Below the pieces are notes generated by a model that saw nothing but the letters and a program-made list of their open reading frames with translations, had not been told where the DNA came from and made no database searches. The position numbers and the translations under genes were made by a program. From Bacteroidota bacterium (GTDB lineage: Bacteria > Bacteroidota > Bacteroidia > Chitinophagales > Saprospiraceae): a stretch of DNA of 64,000 nucleotides. This document shows positions 9,553 to 20,200 of this stretch, piece by piece. Each line of letters opens with the position of its first letter. Within the stretch, counting starts at the first letter, position 1. The stretch lies in NCBI GenBank assembly GCA_963169455.1, contig CAUJDW010000103.1, forward strand, positions 179,961 to 243,960, in the 5' to 3' direction.

Positions 9553-12500
9553 TTAACGCGCCAGCACTTTAAAGCTCCGCACCTCGCCTTCCCCGATGGT
9601 GATGCTCAGTGCGTACACACCCGCCGGCAGCCTGCCTGTATCGATACGCAGAAGCGTACCGGAAAGAATTTGTGAACCCGCCAGCAGGCGCCTGCCTGCA
9701 GCATCGTAAAGTTCATAGCGCAGGGCCTCTTCCTTCAGCACATCGGTGAAAGTGGCTTCCAGATAATCCGTGAATGGGTTGGGCAGCACCTGCAGGACGT
9801 CAACGCCAGAATAGAAGTTTTGCCGCCGGACCGTGATGGGCGGGGTGTAGAAAATTTCCTCGTAGCCGGATTCCTCATCCTGATTGACCACCCGCAGGCG
9901 GAAGAAATAGAGGTTGCGCTGGCCCAGGGTGGTAAACTCGTAAGACTGTGGGTCGGCAGTGACGCCGCCGGTGGCGTTCACCTTGTCCAGCATCTGCCAG
10001 GCCTTGCCGTTGAACGACTGTTCCACTTCAAAACTGCGGCAGTAAAATTCCGGTAGCGTCGTCCAGGACAGTTCGATATTGGAAGAGCTGTTGTAAGCGC
10101 CTTCAAAAAGGTTGACCCTGGTGAGCAGTTCCCCGTCGTATTTGGTGATGGCCACATCGTCGATCGCCAGCCCGGGGTAACTGCCGCTTTCATTCGAGCG
10201 GAAGACGAAGCGGAAGGCGACGTGTTCGTTGCCGCCGAGCCTGCTCACGTTGAGTTTGTACTGGGTAAACCCGAAGCGGGAGCCGCTGAAATAGGAAGAC
10301 CCGGCCGGGAAGGCGGAGCCGGAGGCATTGTCGTTGCGGAAATTATACCAGTTTTTGTCGCTGTTGCTGCCCAGCACCTTCCAGCTCTGGCCGCGGTCGG
10401 TGGAATACTGCACCTGCAGCCCGTCGAAGCCGGGGTCGAGCTGGTATTTGCCCCAGAAGCTGAACTCGTAGATGCCGGGGCTCGAAAAGTCGAAGTCCGG
10501 CAGATAGAGCATGGTGTGGGAATTGGGCTGGTAAAAAGCTTCATTCAGCCCGATCACGAAGGCGTTGTCGCCGCTGTGGGCCCCATCCTTGCCTGCGATC
10601 GTTGACTTGCCGCGCTCGAAGGAAGAGCCGCTGATGGTGTAAACCCCATATTGTTCCGGGTATTGCTCGAAACCGCCGCTGTAGCTGTCGCCTTCCGGGA
10701 TATAAGGCAGGCCCCTCCTGGGCAATATCTTCACCTGCGCCTCTGCCGTCAGGGCGCCGTTGATCGTCAGGCTGGTGGAATATGTGCCGATGGCAGTATA
10801 GGTATGGGTGGGGTTGGATTCCGAAGAGGTCGCGCCATCTCCGAACACCCAGTTAAAGCTTTCGGCCTGCAGCGAGCGCTCGCCGACAAAGCGGAGGGGA
10901 GAATCGAGGTAGTGCACGCGGTCAACGGTGAGTACGGGTGTAGGTTCGGAGAAGAGGTCGCTCGTCCACAGGCCCCGCCCGTAGGAAGAGGCCAGCACGA
11001 CCTTGTCGGATTCCCTGCGCTGCAGCATGGTGAAGCGGGTCAGCGGCGTGCCTTTGCCCGGCGCCGGCGGCGACCACTTCGTCTGTGTGCCGCTGAGCTG
11101 ATCGGTGGCCCATACGCCGAGTTCCGTAGCGATGATGGCCTGTTTGGTGTCGTTGGGGTTGAACATGCCCCAGTACACGGGCATATCGGGCAGGTCGCCT
11201 TCGACATTGGCCCACGTCTGGCCGCCGTTGGTGCTTTCATAAACGCTGATAAGGCCGTAGTTGGAAACCGTCATCAGCAGGTGGGCGGGGTCGTCGAGGT
11301 CGACATCTATGCTCGACACGGCGCCGCCGGCCGGCGGGTTGATCACGACAGGGGTGATGGAAGAACCCTGGTGCGCGTTGTCGAGCCTTACGAGCAAGCC
11401 GTTGCCGGAGCCCACGTAAACGCGGTTGGGCGTCGTAGGGTCGGCGAAGACGAGGTTGGCCGAAATGTCGTAGCCTTCGATATCGATTGCTTCCATGCCG
11501 CCGCCGTCGCGCTTCCAGCGCATGAGGTCGGCATCATAGGATTGGGCGTAGAGGATATTGGCGTCATTGTCGAAATCGGAGGGGTTGACGAAGCCGCCGT
11601 TGACCTCCACGCCTGCTCCGAAGGAAGCGCCCCCGTCGTAGGAAGCGGCGTAATTTCCGAAGTACAGCGAAACCAGTTGAAAATGGGGTTCGTTCTGGTC
11701 GATGTGGGTATAGAAGCCGTCGCCTCCCAGTACCGTGCGGGCGTCGTCGATGCCGTAGGAATCGAGCTGAAGGGAGCCATTGTCCTGGGTGCCGCCCAGG
11801 AAGTAGTCTTTGAATGCTTCGGGGTGGATGGCGCAGGCGTAGAACTGGGTCACGTTATAGCCCTTGTTGCGCTGGCCGGCCTGCAGCCCGCCATTGGCGC
11901 CCCGGAAGATGCCGCCGTCATTGCCGAAGTACACCAGCCCGGGCTGTTCTTCATCAAAAATGACGATATGCTGGTCGGCATGTACGAACTGAGGAGCGCC
12001 GCCTGTCCAGTTGGAGATGCGTTCCCAGCTCAGGCCTGCATTTTCCGTAGCATACAGGTCGATGCCGCCGATGATGACATGCTGGGGGCTGAAGGGGTCG
12101 GCCGTCACTTCCAGGTCGTACCAGCCCTGGTTGCGGGCGTAGTTGGTGCCGTCGCCGTCTACGGGCGCGGTGCGGCCAACCCAGTTGCCTTCGCCATTAG
12201 CCAGGATATACAGGCCGGTGCCCTCTCCATTGATGTTGCCGATGGCGTACAGGTAGTAGGGGGTTCCCTGGCTCACCGAAATTTCCACCCGGCTCACGCC
12301 CTCCATGAAGCCGTTTCCAAGCGAGATGTTCTGCCATTCGCCGGGGTTGCCGGATACCGTTTTGAAAACGGCCGTATTGTTGGAGGCGAAGATGGTGTTG
12401 GAAGCCTCGTGGAAAACGATGTCGTTCATGTAGTCGCCGGAAGCGCCCTGGCCTGAGCCGAGCACTTTCTGCCAGCTCAGCCCTTCGTCCTGGCTGCGCC

Positions 12501-13176
12501 AGAGCCCGCCGGAGGTAGCGGCATAGATGTCGCTGGTCAGCGGGTGGACGAACATATCCTGGGTAAAGCGGAAGTTGCCGTTGAGGGTGGCAGGCAGGAT
12601 GTCCCAGTCCTGGCCGCCATTGGCCGATTTGAAAAGCGCCAGGCCCGGAATGCCGGTATATCCTTCGCCGGTGCCCATGTACATCAACAGGGGGTTGTTG
12701 GGGTCCTGGGCCAGGGCTCCGATGGAGATGTTGTCGAGGTAATCATTGGCGATGCGCCATTGAGGCGGGTTGGCGGTGATGTCGCTGGTTTTCCACAGCC
12801 CGCCGGATACGCCCCCGGCCCAGACCGTTTTTCGGGAAGGGTCATTTTTATCGACGAGGATGACGCGGGTGCGCCCGCCGATATTGTCGGGCCCGCGCTC
12901 CCGCCAGCGGGCGTCCAGGATGCCGCCGGGCGTGCGGCTGTCAAAAAGGGCCTGCCGGCGCCGCGTTTCTTTGATGGCGTCCATCAGCCTTTCGGTGGGC
13001 GGATAACCCAGGGCCGGGTCTTTGGTGATCTCGAACTGGTATTCCAGTGCTTCTTTGATGCGCTCCTGTTTGGAGGGCTTCACAGGAGTTGTGGAATCCG
13101 GCTTCGGCCAGAGCAGGAAGCTCAGGCCGCCTGCGAGAAAGAGAAGGGAGAGAGTGTAAAAAATCGTCTTTTTCAT
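9553..13176 (-). CDS. T9SS-secreted sialidase/VPS10-like propeller protein with PKD domain
   Basis: A 1,207-residue exported protein with signal anchor or peptide MKKTIFYTLSLLFLAGGLSF. The start at 13176 is chosen over an in-frame codon eight residues upstream because it begins the MKK signal peptide. Residues about 100-740 hold BNR/VPS10-type repeats (VWAGGVSGGLWKTSD, GGLWRSQDEGLSW, YESTNGGQTW), expected to fold as one or two propellers. A PKD domain follows (FNWVFGDGATSSESNPTHTY, about 760-815), then a jelly-roll-like region, then a type A T9SS domain from about 1129 (VLPNPFTDYLEATF). No sialidase catalytic arginine triad could be confirmed by eye, so enzymatic activity is not claimed. Confidence 0.85.
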   Translation of the reverse strand: MKKTIFYTLSLLFLAGGLSFLLWPKPDSTTPVKPSKQERIKEALEYQFEITKDPALGYPPTERLMDAIKETRRRQALFDSRTPGGILDARWRERGPDNIGGRTRVILVDKNDPSRKTVWAGGVSGGLWKTSDITANPPQWRIANDYLDNISIGALAQDPNNPLLMYMGTGEGYTGIPGLALFKSANGGQDWDILPATLNGNFRFTQDMFVHPLTSDIYAATSGGLWRSQDEGLSWQKVLGSGQGASGDYMNDIVFHEASNTIFASNNTAVFKTVSGNPGEWQNISLGNGFMEGVSRVEISVSQGTPYYLYAIGNINGEGTGLYILANGEGNWVGRTAPVDGDGTNYARNQGWYDLEVTADPFSPQHVIIGGIDLYATENAGLSWERISNWTGGAPQFVHADQHIVIFDEEQPGLVYFGNDGGIFRGANGGLQAGQRNKGYNVTQFYACAIHPEAFKDYFLGGTQDNGSLQLDSYGIDDARTVLGGDGFYTHIDQNEPHFQLVSLYFGNYAASYDGGASFGAGVEVNGGFVNPSDFDNDANILYAQSYDADLMRWKRDGGGMEAIDIEGYDISANLVFADPTTPNRVYVGSGNGLLVRLDNAHQGSSITPVVINPPAGGAVSSIDVDLDDPAHLLMTVSNYGLISVYESTNGGQTWANVEGDLPDMPVYWGMFNPNDTKQAIIATELGVWATDQLSGTQTKWSPPAPGKGTPLTRFTMLQRRESDKVVLASSYGRGLWTSDLFSEPTPVLTVDRVHYLDSPLRFVGERSLQAESFNWVFGDGATSSESNPTHTYTAIGTYSTSLTINGALTAEAQVKILPRRGLPYIPEGDSYSGGFEQYPEQYGVYTISGSSFERGKSTIAGKDGAHSGDNAFVIGLNEAFYQPNSHTMLYLPDFDFSSPGIYEFSFWGKYQLDPGFDGLQVQYSTDRGQSWKVLGSNSDKNWYNFRNDNASGSAFPAGSSYFSGSRFGFTQYKLNVSRLGGNEHVAFRFVFRSNESGSYPGLAIDDVAITKYDGELLTRVNLFEGAYNSSSNIELSWTTLPEFYCRSFEVEQSFNGKAWQMLDKVNATGGVTADPQSYEFTTLGQRNLYFFRLRVVNQDEESGYEEIFYTPPITVRRQNFYSGVDVLQVLPNPFTDYLEATFTDVLKEEALRYELYDAAGRRLLAGSQILSGTLLRIDTGRLPAGVYALSITIGEGEVRSFKVLAR

Positions 13177-13340
13177 GCGTGTAAACTGTATTGAAAGCAC
13201 AATCCTCCAAAATACGTCAGCTTCATTAATTTCGGGAATACCTGCCTGGCAAATCCGCCAAAAACAGCTTTTTCTATCAACAATTACTTTTAGCCGACAA
13301 AAACAGGGGCCGGGCTTATGGCAAAATAGGGGTAAGCGCC

Positions 13341-13362
13341 TAACTTTGTGTCCTTAGCTTTG
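13341..13362 (+). promoter_or_regulatory. Two adjacent TAnnTTTG boxes
   Basis: TAACTTTG at 13341-13348 and TAGCTTTG at 13355-13362 both match the Bacteroidota -7 consensus. They point to transcription toward the protease gene at 13531, with a leader of roughly 160-180 bases. No well-placed -33 TTTG was found for either. Confidence 0.4.
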
Positions 13363-13504
13363 GAGCGGAAAGTGGCCTGGCCAGGTGGCTGTTAAGAAGG
13401 TTGCTGCAGCTGTGCTCCATGCTTTACCACCCGGAAATCGCTTCAAACCCTGCACAAAAGCACAACAAAATCCTCTTTTGAACAATTTATTCAGGAAGTA
13501 TAGT

Positions 13505-13527
13505 AAAATTTTAGGCCAAAAAATTTT
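13505..13527. promoter_or_regulatory. AT-rich inverted repeat centred on GGCC before protease gene
   Basis: AAAATTTT, then AGGCC, then an A-run ending in AAAATTTT forms an imperfect palindrome ending three bases before the ATG at 13531. It closely matches the sequence at 26523-26543 before an unrelated gene. Being so close to the start codon, it could affect transcription or translation initiation. Confidence 0.35.
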
Positions 13528-13530
13528 GCC

Positions 13531-16500
13531 ATGAGATTATTGTTTACGCTTATATCCTGCCTTGTTGCAATAGCCGCCACTCAGGCGCAGAACAATTACT
13601 GGACGGATGTGGAAGAACAGCGCATGGTGCTTCCCGTGCAGTCCGAAACCATGATCAATGCGGCCCGTTACCGCACGCTTGCCCTCGACCTGGAGGGGCT
13701 GAAAAGTGCGCTTCGCCAGGCGCCCATGGAATTTACGCCGGCTGCCGCGGCGCCCGTCCGCATCAGCCTGCCCCTTCCGGAGGGCGGCATGGAAACCTTT
13801 GATGTGGTGGAATCGCCTGTGATGGCGCCGGAGCTGGCGGCCCGCTTCCCGGGCATCAAATCCTTCCAGGCGTACAGCGTAAAAAACCCGCTGGTGAGCG
13901 CCCGTTTTGATTATTCCGTCAACGGTTTTACAGCTTCCATTCAGCGGCCGGAAGGCAAAGTGTTCATAGAACCCTACGCCACAAACCAGACGGCCTATTA
14001 CTATTGTTACAATACCCGTGACCTGCGGCTCGAAGACATCCCCGCCCTTTCCTGCGGCTTCGACGATTTTCTGCAGGAGGAACTCAATCACGAAGAACAA
14101 CTGCTGGCCACCCAGTCCGCCATTGCATTCCGCAACAATGCGGAGGTGCCGCTGCGCACCTACCGCCTGGCCCTGGCCTGCACCGGAGAATACGCCCAGC
14201 AGAAAGGCGGCACGCTGGAAGCCGTTGCGGCCTCGATGAATACGGCGGTCAACCTGGTCAACCAGATATTCCAGCTCGAGAATGCCGTGCGCATGCAGCT
14301 CATTGCCAACAACAACATCATCACCTTTCTGGACCCGATGAACGACCCCTACAGCAATGCCAATTCGGGTGGGGCCTTGCTGGGGCAGAACCCCACCGTG
14401 CTCAACAGCCTGATCGGCCCGGGCTTTTATGACATAGGCCACGTCTTTACCTCCGGCTGTACGGATGTCGGAGGGGTGGCGATGCCTGCTACGATATGCG
14501 CTCCGAACAAGGCGAGTGGCGTCACCTGCCATTACACCAACAACATCACCTTCATCGCCACTCAGGTGATGGCTCATGAGATCGGGCATCAGTTTTCCTG
14601 CGGCCATAGCTGGAGCAATTGCCCGGGCATTGAAGACCAGCTCTCGCCCTCCAATGCTTTCGAGCCGGGCAGCGGCAGCACCATCATGTCGTACCAGGGC
14701 TCCTGCGGCCCGGACAACAACATCACCGGCCCTCCGGGGAATTACTACAACATCGGTTCGCTGGAGGATTTCATTTTCTTCGCCCGCGTAGCCGGCGGGT
14801 CGGAATGCGGTGAAACCAGCACGATCGGCAACAACATGCCTGAAGTGATGCTGCCCTACACCGACGGCTTCCATATTCCCGTCCGAACCCCCTTCGAACT
14901 CACCGCTCAGGCCACCGACCCCGATGGCGACACCCTGACCTACTGCTGGGAGCAATACGACCTGGGCCCCTCGGGCAACCTGGGCAGCCCGACGCTCGAC
15001 GCGCCCATCTTCCGGTCTTATGCTCCAACAACCAGCCCGACCCGGGTCTTTCCCCGGCTGAACAAGATCGTGAACCTCAATTACGACAACGAAGAGGTTT
15101 TTCCCTCCTACGGACGCAACCTGACATTCCGCTGCACCGTTCGCGACAACAACCCGGACGCCGGCGGCGTCGTATGGGAGGAGGTGAAATTCAAAGTGGA
15201 CGGTACGGCCGGCCCCTTCAAGGTCAGGCTGCCCGACACCAGCACGGTCGTCTGGAAGGTGGGCAGTTATGAGGAAGTGAAGTGGGATGTGGCCAATACC
15301 GACAACAACCGGGTGAAGTGTTTTTATGTAAACATCAAACTTTCGGTTGACGGCGGCTACACCTATCCCTATACCCTGCTGGAAGGCACGCCCAATGACG
15401 GTTCTGCATTTGTGACGGTTCCGGATGCCGTAACCGAAGACGCCCGCATCCGGGTCGAAGCGGTTGGCAATATTTTCTTCGACATTTCCAATAAGGATTT
15501 CCAGATCGCGCCGGCCGATGCGCCGGGTTATGTGCTGGACGTAAGCCCTGCCGCCCTGCCGCTCTACTGCCTGCCGGGCGATCCGCTGTTGGTCGATATC
15601 AGCACCGCATCCATTCTGGGTTATGACAGCACCATTACCCTGAGCCTGCTTGGCGAGCTTCCTGCAACGGCCGCTTATTCATTCGGGCAGCAGCAACTGA
15701 GCCCCGGCGAAAGCACTACGCTCACCATTGACCTGGGCAATTTCGTCGGCCGCGATACGCTGGAATTGCTGGTGCAGGCTATTGCGCCCGGGCAGGACAC
15801 CGCCTACCGGGAGCTTTACATCAGCGCCCTGTCATCCGATTTCTCCCAGATGGCCCTGCTAGGGCCCGCCGACGGCGCCGATGGCATCATCTTCTCCACA
15901 AACTTCAGCTGGACGGAAGCTGCCGGTGCGGACACCTACGAGTTTGAGCTGGCAACCAGCCCGGCTTTCGGCAATACGGTGGTGGAACAAGCCGCCGGGC
16001 TCACCAGCGCCGCCTACACCCCGCAGGCCTTCCTGGATCCCAATGATATCTACTTCTGGCGCGTGCGGCCTGTCAACGAATGCGGCCCGGCGGACTGGCT
16101 GCCGCCCTTCGCTTTGCGCACGGCAACCGTCGACTGCGCCGCCAACGCCCCCACCGACCTGCCCATCAACCTTTCGAATAACCCCAGCACCAAGACATCC
16201 CGGATATTCGTGCCCACATCAGGCCTGATCAGCGACCTGAACCTCACCGATCTGGAGGTCACCTTCCAGCCGGTCAACAGCCTGCGCATCTCGCTTCGCA
16301 GCCCGGCCGGAACCGAGGTGCGGCTTTTCGACCAGGACTGCCTCAACACCAGCCTGATCCGAACGGGCTTTGATGATGAAGCGCCTTCGGAAATAGTCTG
16401 CCCGCCGGATGACAACCTCCCCATGCGCCCCAGCCAGCCCTTGTCGGCCTTTGACGGGGAAGACAGTTTCGGGGAATGGCAGCTCAAGGTGCAGGTTATG

Positions 16501-17187
16501 AACAGCGGTTTTGGCGGCGGCGGCACGATCAAGAGCTGGAAGCTGGAATTCTGCGCCGCCCTGACGCCTACGCCTCCTGTCCTCATCCGCAATGAAACCC
16601 TGGCGGTTCCTCCGGGGCAGGGGAACCCCATTACGAAAAACCTCCTGGAGGTTCAGCACCCCCAGGCCAACACCGAACAACTGATCTACACCCTGGTGAC
16701 GGCCCCCGCCCACGGCCAGCTCTACCGCCTGAGCCTGAACGAACCCCTGGAGCCCGGCAGCCGGTTCTCCCAGGCCACCATCAACACGCTTAACCTGATG
16801 TACGTGCACGACGGCAGCGCCACCACGGAGGACCACTTCCGCTTTATCGTGGAAGACAATGAGGGCGGCTGGATTCCACAGCAGGTATTCAACATAGAGA
16901 TCGACCCGGGCGCCGTGGTCAGCGCCCCGGAAGCGGCCGCCGGCAATGATGTCACGCTCTTCCCCAACCCGGCGGATGAGGAGGTTGCCATTCGCTTCCG
17001 GAACCCGGCCAGTGGAAATATCGATGTGCGCGTCCTCAGCCTGCAGGGGCAGTTGCTTCAGCAGCGCCGCTTTGCCGGGGGCGGCGAGCTGATCCGCCTG
17101 AGCACCGGCAGCCTTCCCGCCGGCATCTACTTCGTCCAGGTGCAAACGGAACAGGGCAGTTTTGTGAAGCGGCTTATTGTGCAGTGA
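13531..17187 (+). CDS. T9SS-secreted reprolysin-like metzincin with P-domain (copy 1)
   Basis: A 1,218-residue exported zinc protease. The signal peptide is MRLLFTLISCLVAIAATQAQ. A propeptide-like region precedes the catalytic domain (about 210-430), which has zinc site HEIGHQFSCGH with H349, E350, H353 and H359, spaced as in metzincins (M12B-like). Beta-sandwich and fibronectin-like segments follow, then a proprotein-convertase P-domain (about 877-1008; SDLNLTDLEVTFQPVNSLRI, GEWQLKV), a cadherin-like/CSPG repeat (about 1013-1126; APAHGQLYRL, YVHDGSATTEDHFRF) and a type A T9SS domain (about 1140-1218; LFPNPADEEVAIRF). It is a tandem paralogue of the next gene with the same domain order. Confidence 0.9.
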   Translation: MRLLFTLISCLVAIAATQAQNNYWTDVEEQRMVLPVQSETMINAARYRTLALDLEGLKSALRQAPMEFTPAAAAPVRISLPLPEGGMETFDVVESPVMAPELAARFPGIKSFQAYSVKNPLVSARFDYSVNGFTASIQRPEGKVFIEPYATNQTAYYYCYNTRDLRLEDIPALSCGFDDFLQEELNHEEQLLATQSAIAFRNNAEVPLRTYRLALACTGEYAQQKGGTLEAVAASMNTAVNLVNQIFQLENAVRMQLIANNNIITFLDPMNDPYSNANSGGALLGQNPTVLNSLIGPGFYDIGHVFTSGCTDVGGVAMPATICAPNKASGVTCHYTNNITFIATQVMAHEIGHQFSCGHSWSNCPGIEDQLSPSNAFEPGSGSTIMSYQGSCGPDNNITGPPGNYYNIGSLEDFIFFARVAGGSECGETSTIGNNMPEVMLPYTDGFHIPVRTPFELTAQATDPDGDTLTYCWEQYDLGPSGNLGSPTLDAPIFRSYAPTTSPTRVFPRLNKIVNLNYDNEEVFPSYGRNLTFRCTVRDNNPDAGGVVWEEVKFKVDGTAGPFKVRLPDTSTVVWKVGSYEEVKWDVANTDNNRVKCFYVNIKLSVDGGYTYPYTLLEGTPNDGSAFVTVPDAVTEDARIRVEAVGNIFFDISNKDFQIAPADAPGYVLDVSPAALPLYCLPGDPLLVDISTASILGYDSTITLSLLGELPATAAYSFGQQQLSPGESTTLTIDLGNFVGRDTLELLVQAIAPGQDTAYRELYISALSSDFSQMALLGPADGADGIIFSTNFSWTEAAGADTYEFELATSPAFGNTVVEQAAGLTSAAYTPQAFLDPNDIYFWRVRPVNECGPADWLPPFALRTATVDCAANAPTDLPINLSNNPSTKTSRIFVPTSGLISDLNLTDLEVTFQPVNSLRISLRSPAGTEVRLFDQDCLNTSLIRTGFDDEAPSEIVCPPDDNLPMRPSQPLSAFDGEDSFGEWQLKVQVMNSGFGGGGTIKSWKLEFCAALTPTPPVLIRNETLAVPPGQGNPITKNLLEVQHPQANTEQLIYTLVTAPAHGQLYRLSLNEPLEPGSRFSQATINTLNLMYVHDGSATTEDHFRFIVEDNEGGWIPQQVFNIEIDPGAVVSAPEAAAGNDVTLFPNPADEEVAIRFRNPASGNIDVRVLSLQGQLLQQRRFAGGGELIRLSTGSLPAGIYFVQVQTEQGSFVKRLIVQ

Positions 17188-17253
17188 TACAGTACGCCAG
17201 TCGGCAGTATGCCAGTTTGGGCTTTGGACGCCCCGGGAATTAAAAAAATGCCG

Positions 17254-17279
17254 TTAATTTTGGCGGCTAACCAAATTAA
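17254..17279. promoter_or_regulatory. Inverted repeat before the second metzincin gene
   Basis: TTAATTTTGG and CCAAATTAA form near-perfect arms around a short centre (CGGCTAA), ending 12 bases before the ATG at 17292. Read on the minus strand it contains TTAGCCG, recalling the motif before the first copy. It is a candidate operator or leader structure in the 104-base gap between the tandem copies. Confidence 0.35.
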
Positions 17280-17291
17280 TATCTATAGCGC

Positions 17292-20200
17292 ATGAAATTT
17301 CTACTTATGCTCCTTCTGGGTTTTCTGGCCCTTCAAAGCATTCAGGGCCAGGGCAATTACTGGACGGATATTCCTGAAAGCCGGATTGTTCTGCCGCCGG
17401 GCAGCGAGGTGGCTATCAGCGCCAGCCAATACCGAACCCTCGACCTGGATTTCGGAGGGCTAAGAGCTGCTCTGGCTCAGGCGCCCATGGAGTTTTCCTC
17501 TGAGGCGGCGAATCCGGCCCGTATCAGCCTGCCATTGCCGGACGGGCGCTTTGCTGAATTTGAGGTAGTAGAGTCTCCTGTCATGGCTCCCGGCCTGGCG
17601 GCTCGCTTTCCGGAGATCCGTTCCTACCAGGCTTATGGCCTGAGCGGCAACCGGACGAGCGCCCGTTTCGACTATTCTCCCCTCGGCTTCCATGCATCGA
17701 TCCGTACGCCTGAAGGCACTGTTTATATCGAACCTTACGCCACCAATCAGCAGCGGCGCCACATTTCATACTATCGCCGCGACATGCAGATGGGCGCCTC
17801 CCTGCCCTGTGGGTATGATCCTGCGGAAGAAACGGGAGCCGCCGTGGCGGAAGCCGAAGAACAGGCCATAATAGCTTTTCGCAACAACGAGCCCGTTCCG
17901 CTGCGCACCTACCGCCTGGCCCTGGCATGCACCGGCGAATATGCATCGCTCAAGGGCGGCACCCTGCCGCTCGTTCTGGCGTCCATCAATACGGCTGTCA
18001 ACCTCGCCAACCAGGTTTTTCAGCTGGAAACCTCGGTGCGCATGCAACTGATCGAGGAGAACGATCAACTCATCTTTCTGAACGCCGCTTCCGACCCCTA
18101 CAACAACTCCAACCAGGGGCGGGAACTTCTGGGGCAGAACACCGCTGTCATAAACGGGATCATCGGCCTGGACGACTACGACATCGGGCATGTCTTCACC
18201 GGCGGCTGCTCGGATGTTGGTGGTGTGGCGAGCCCCTCCTCTGTCTGTACGCTGAACAAAGCCCGGGGCGTGACCTGCCACTATACCAACAACATCACCG
18301 CCATTGTGAATCAGGTGTTGGTCCACGAGGTCGGGCACCAGTTTTCCTGCGGGCATAGCTGGAACAACTGCCCGGGAAGTATGGATCAGCTCTCGCCGGA
18401 GAATGCCTTCGAACCCGGCAGCGGCAGCACCATCATGTCCTATGCCGGCGCCTGTGGTATGGAAAACAACATTCAGAACGAATCGGACGCTTATTACAAC
18501 ATCGGCTCCCTGGAAGACTTCATCGAGTTCAGCCGCGTAGGTGACGGTTCGGGCTGTGGTTTTGAAACCGTGCCCGGGAACAACCAGCCTGAAGTAACCC
18601 ATGGTTATCAGGATGGCTTCTTCATTCCCATCCGCACCCCCTTCGAACTGACGGCGCAAGGATCCGACCCCGACGGCGACGCGCTCACCTACTGCTGGGA
18701 GCAATATGACCTGGGCCCGGTCAGCCAGTTGGGCAGCCCCTCGCTTGACGCTCCTGTTTTCCGCTCTGCGCCTCCGGTGGACAGCCCCACCCGCGTATTC
18801 CCCAGCCTGTTCAAGATCGTGAACAACCTGTCGAACAACAACGAGGTGTTGCCCACCTACAACCGCAATTTTACCTTCCGCTGTACAGTGCGCGACAACG
18901 ACCCCGAAGCCGGCGGCGTGGCGTGGGCAGAGGTGAAATTCAAAGCCGACCAGACGTCAGGCCCCTTCCTGGTAACGGCGCCGAACGCCGACACCATCGC
19001 CTGGAAAGTGGGCGAATACCGGGAAGTTACCTGGAATGTCGCCAACACCACCAATGCCCGGGTGAAGTGCAACTTCGTCCATATCAAGCTTTCCATCGAC
19101 GGCGGCTTTACCTACCCCTACACCCTGGCGGCCAGCACGCCCAATGACGGTTCCGCCTTCGTGAGCGTTCCCGATGCCGTTACGGCCGATGCCCGCGTGC
19201 GCATAGAAGCAGCCAACAACATCTTCTTCGACATTTCCGATGCCGACTTCACCATCGAGCCGGCAACCGAGCCCGGTTTCGCCATGGAGGTTCTGCCGGC
19301 GGACGTACCCCTGTACTGCAGCTCCGAAGGCAGCCTGACGGTGGACATACAGACCGCTTCCCTGCTGGATTACGACAGCACCATCACCCTTGGCCTGGCT
19401 GGCAACCTGCCCGCCGGAGCCAGCTATGCCTTCGGCCAGAACAGCCTGGCGCCGGGAGAAAGCACCACCCTGACGATCGATCTGGGCGGCTTTGCCGGCC
19501 GCGACACCCTTGAATTGCAAATACTGGCCGAAGCGCCGGGCCTGGAAACAGCGAGCCGGAACCTTTACGTCATCGTACTTTCATCCGACTTCTCCGCGCT
19601 GGAGCTGCTGGCTCCTGCCGACGGCGCTTCCGATATTGTCCTGTCCACCAGTTTCAGCTGGACGGACATCGAGAACGCCACTTCATACGATTTCGAGCTG
19701 GCTACCAATCCGGCTTTCGGACAGGCCACTATCGAAAGTGCTTCGGGCCTGGCTTCAGTTTCTTATACCCCAACTGTTTTATTTGAGGAGAACACCCTTT
19801 ACTTCTGGCGGGTGCGGCCCGTGAACGAGTGTGGCCCGGGCGAATGGCTGCCGCCCTTTGGTTTCCACACCACCGCTGTCGATTGCGCCAACACCGGCGC
19901 CAACGACCTGCCCATCAATATTGCCAACAGCCCGAATACGAAAATATCCAAGATATTTATTCCCACCGACGGCCTCATCAGCGACCTCAACCTCACCAAC
20001 GTGGAGGTAACCTTCCAGCCGGTCAACAGCCTGCGCATCTTTTTGGTCAGCCCTGCCGGCACCGAGGTGCGGCTTTGGAACCTGGACTGCCTGAACACCG
20101 GCCTGATCCGCGTAGGCTTCGATGACGAGGCCCCCACCGATATCATCTGCCCGCCGGATGACAACCTTCCTGTGCGGCCTGACCAGCCGCTGTCCGCATT

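Larger units (their letters stand above)
13177..13530. other. Divergent intergenic region with promoter-like boxes
   Basis: 354 bases between the propeller protein (minus strand) and the first metzincin gene (plus strand). It holds two overlapping -7-like boxes (13341-13362), two T-rich/TAGGCC/A-rich motifs (13288-13303 and 13505-13527) and AT-rich stretches, but no convincing small gene. Confidence 0.5.
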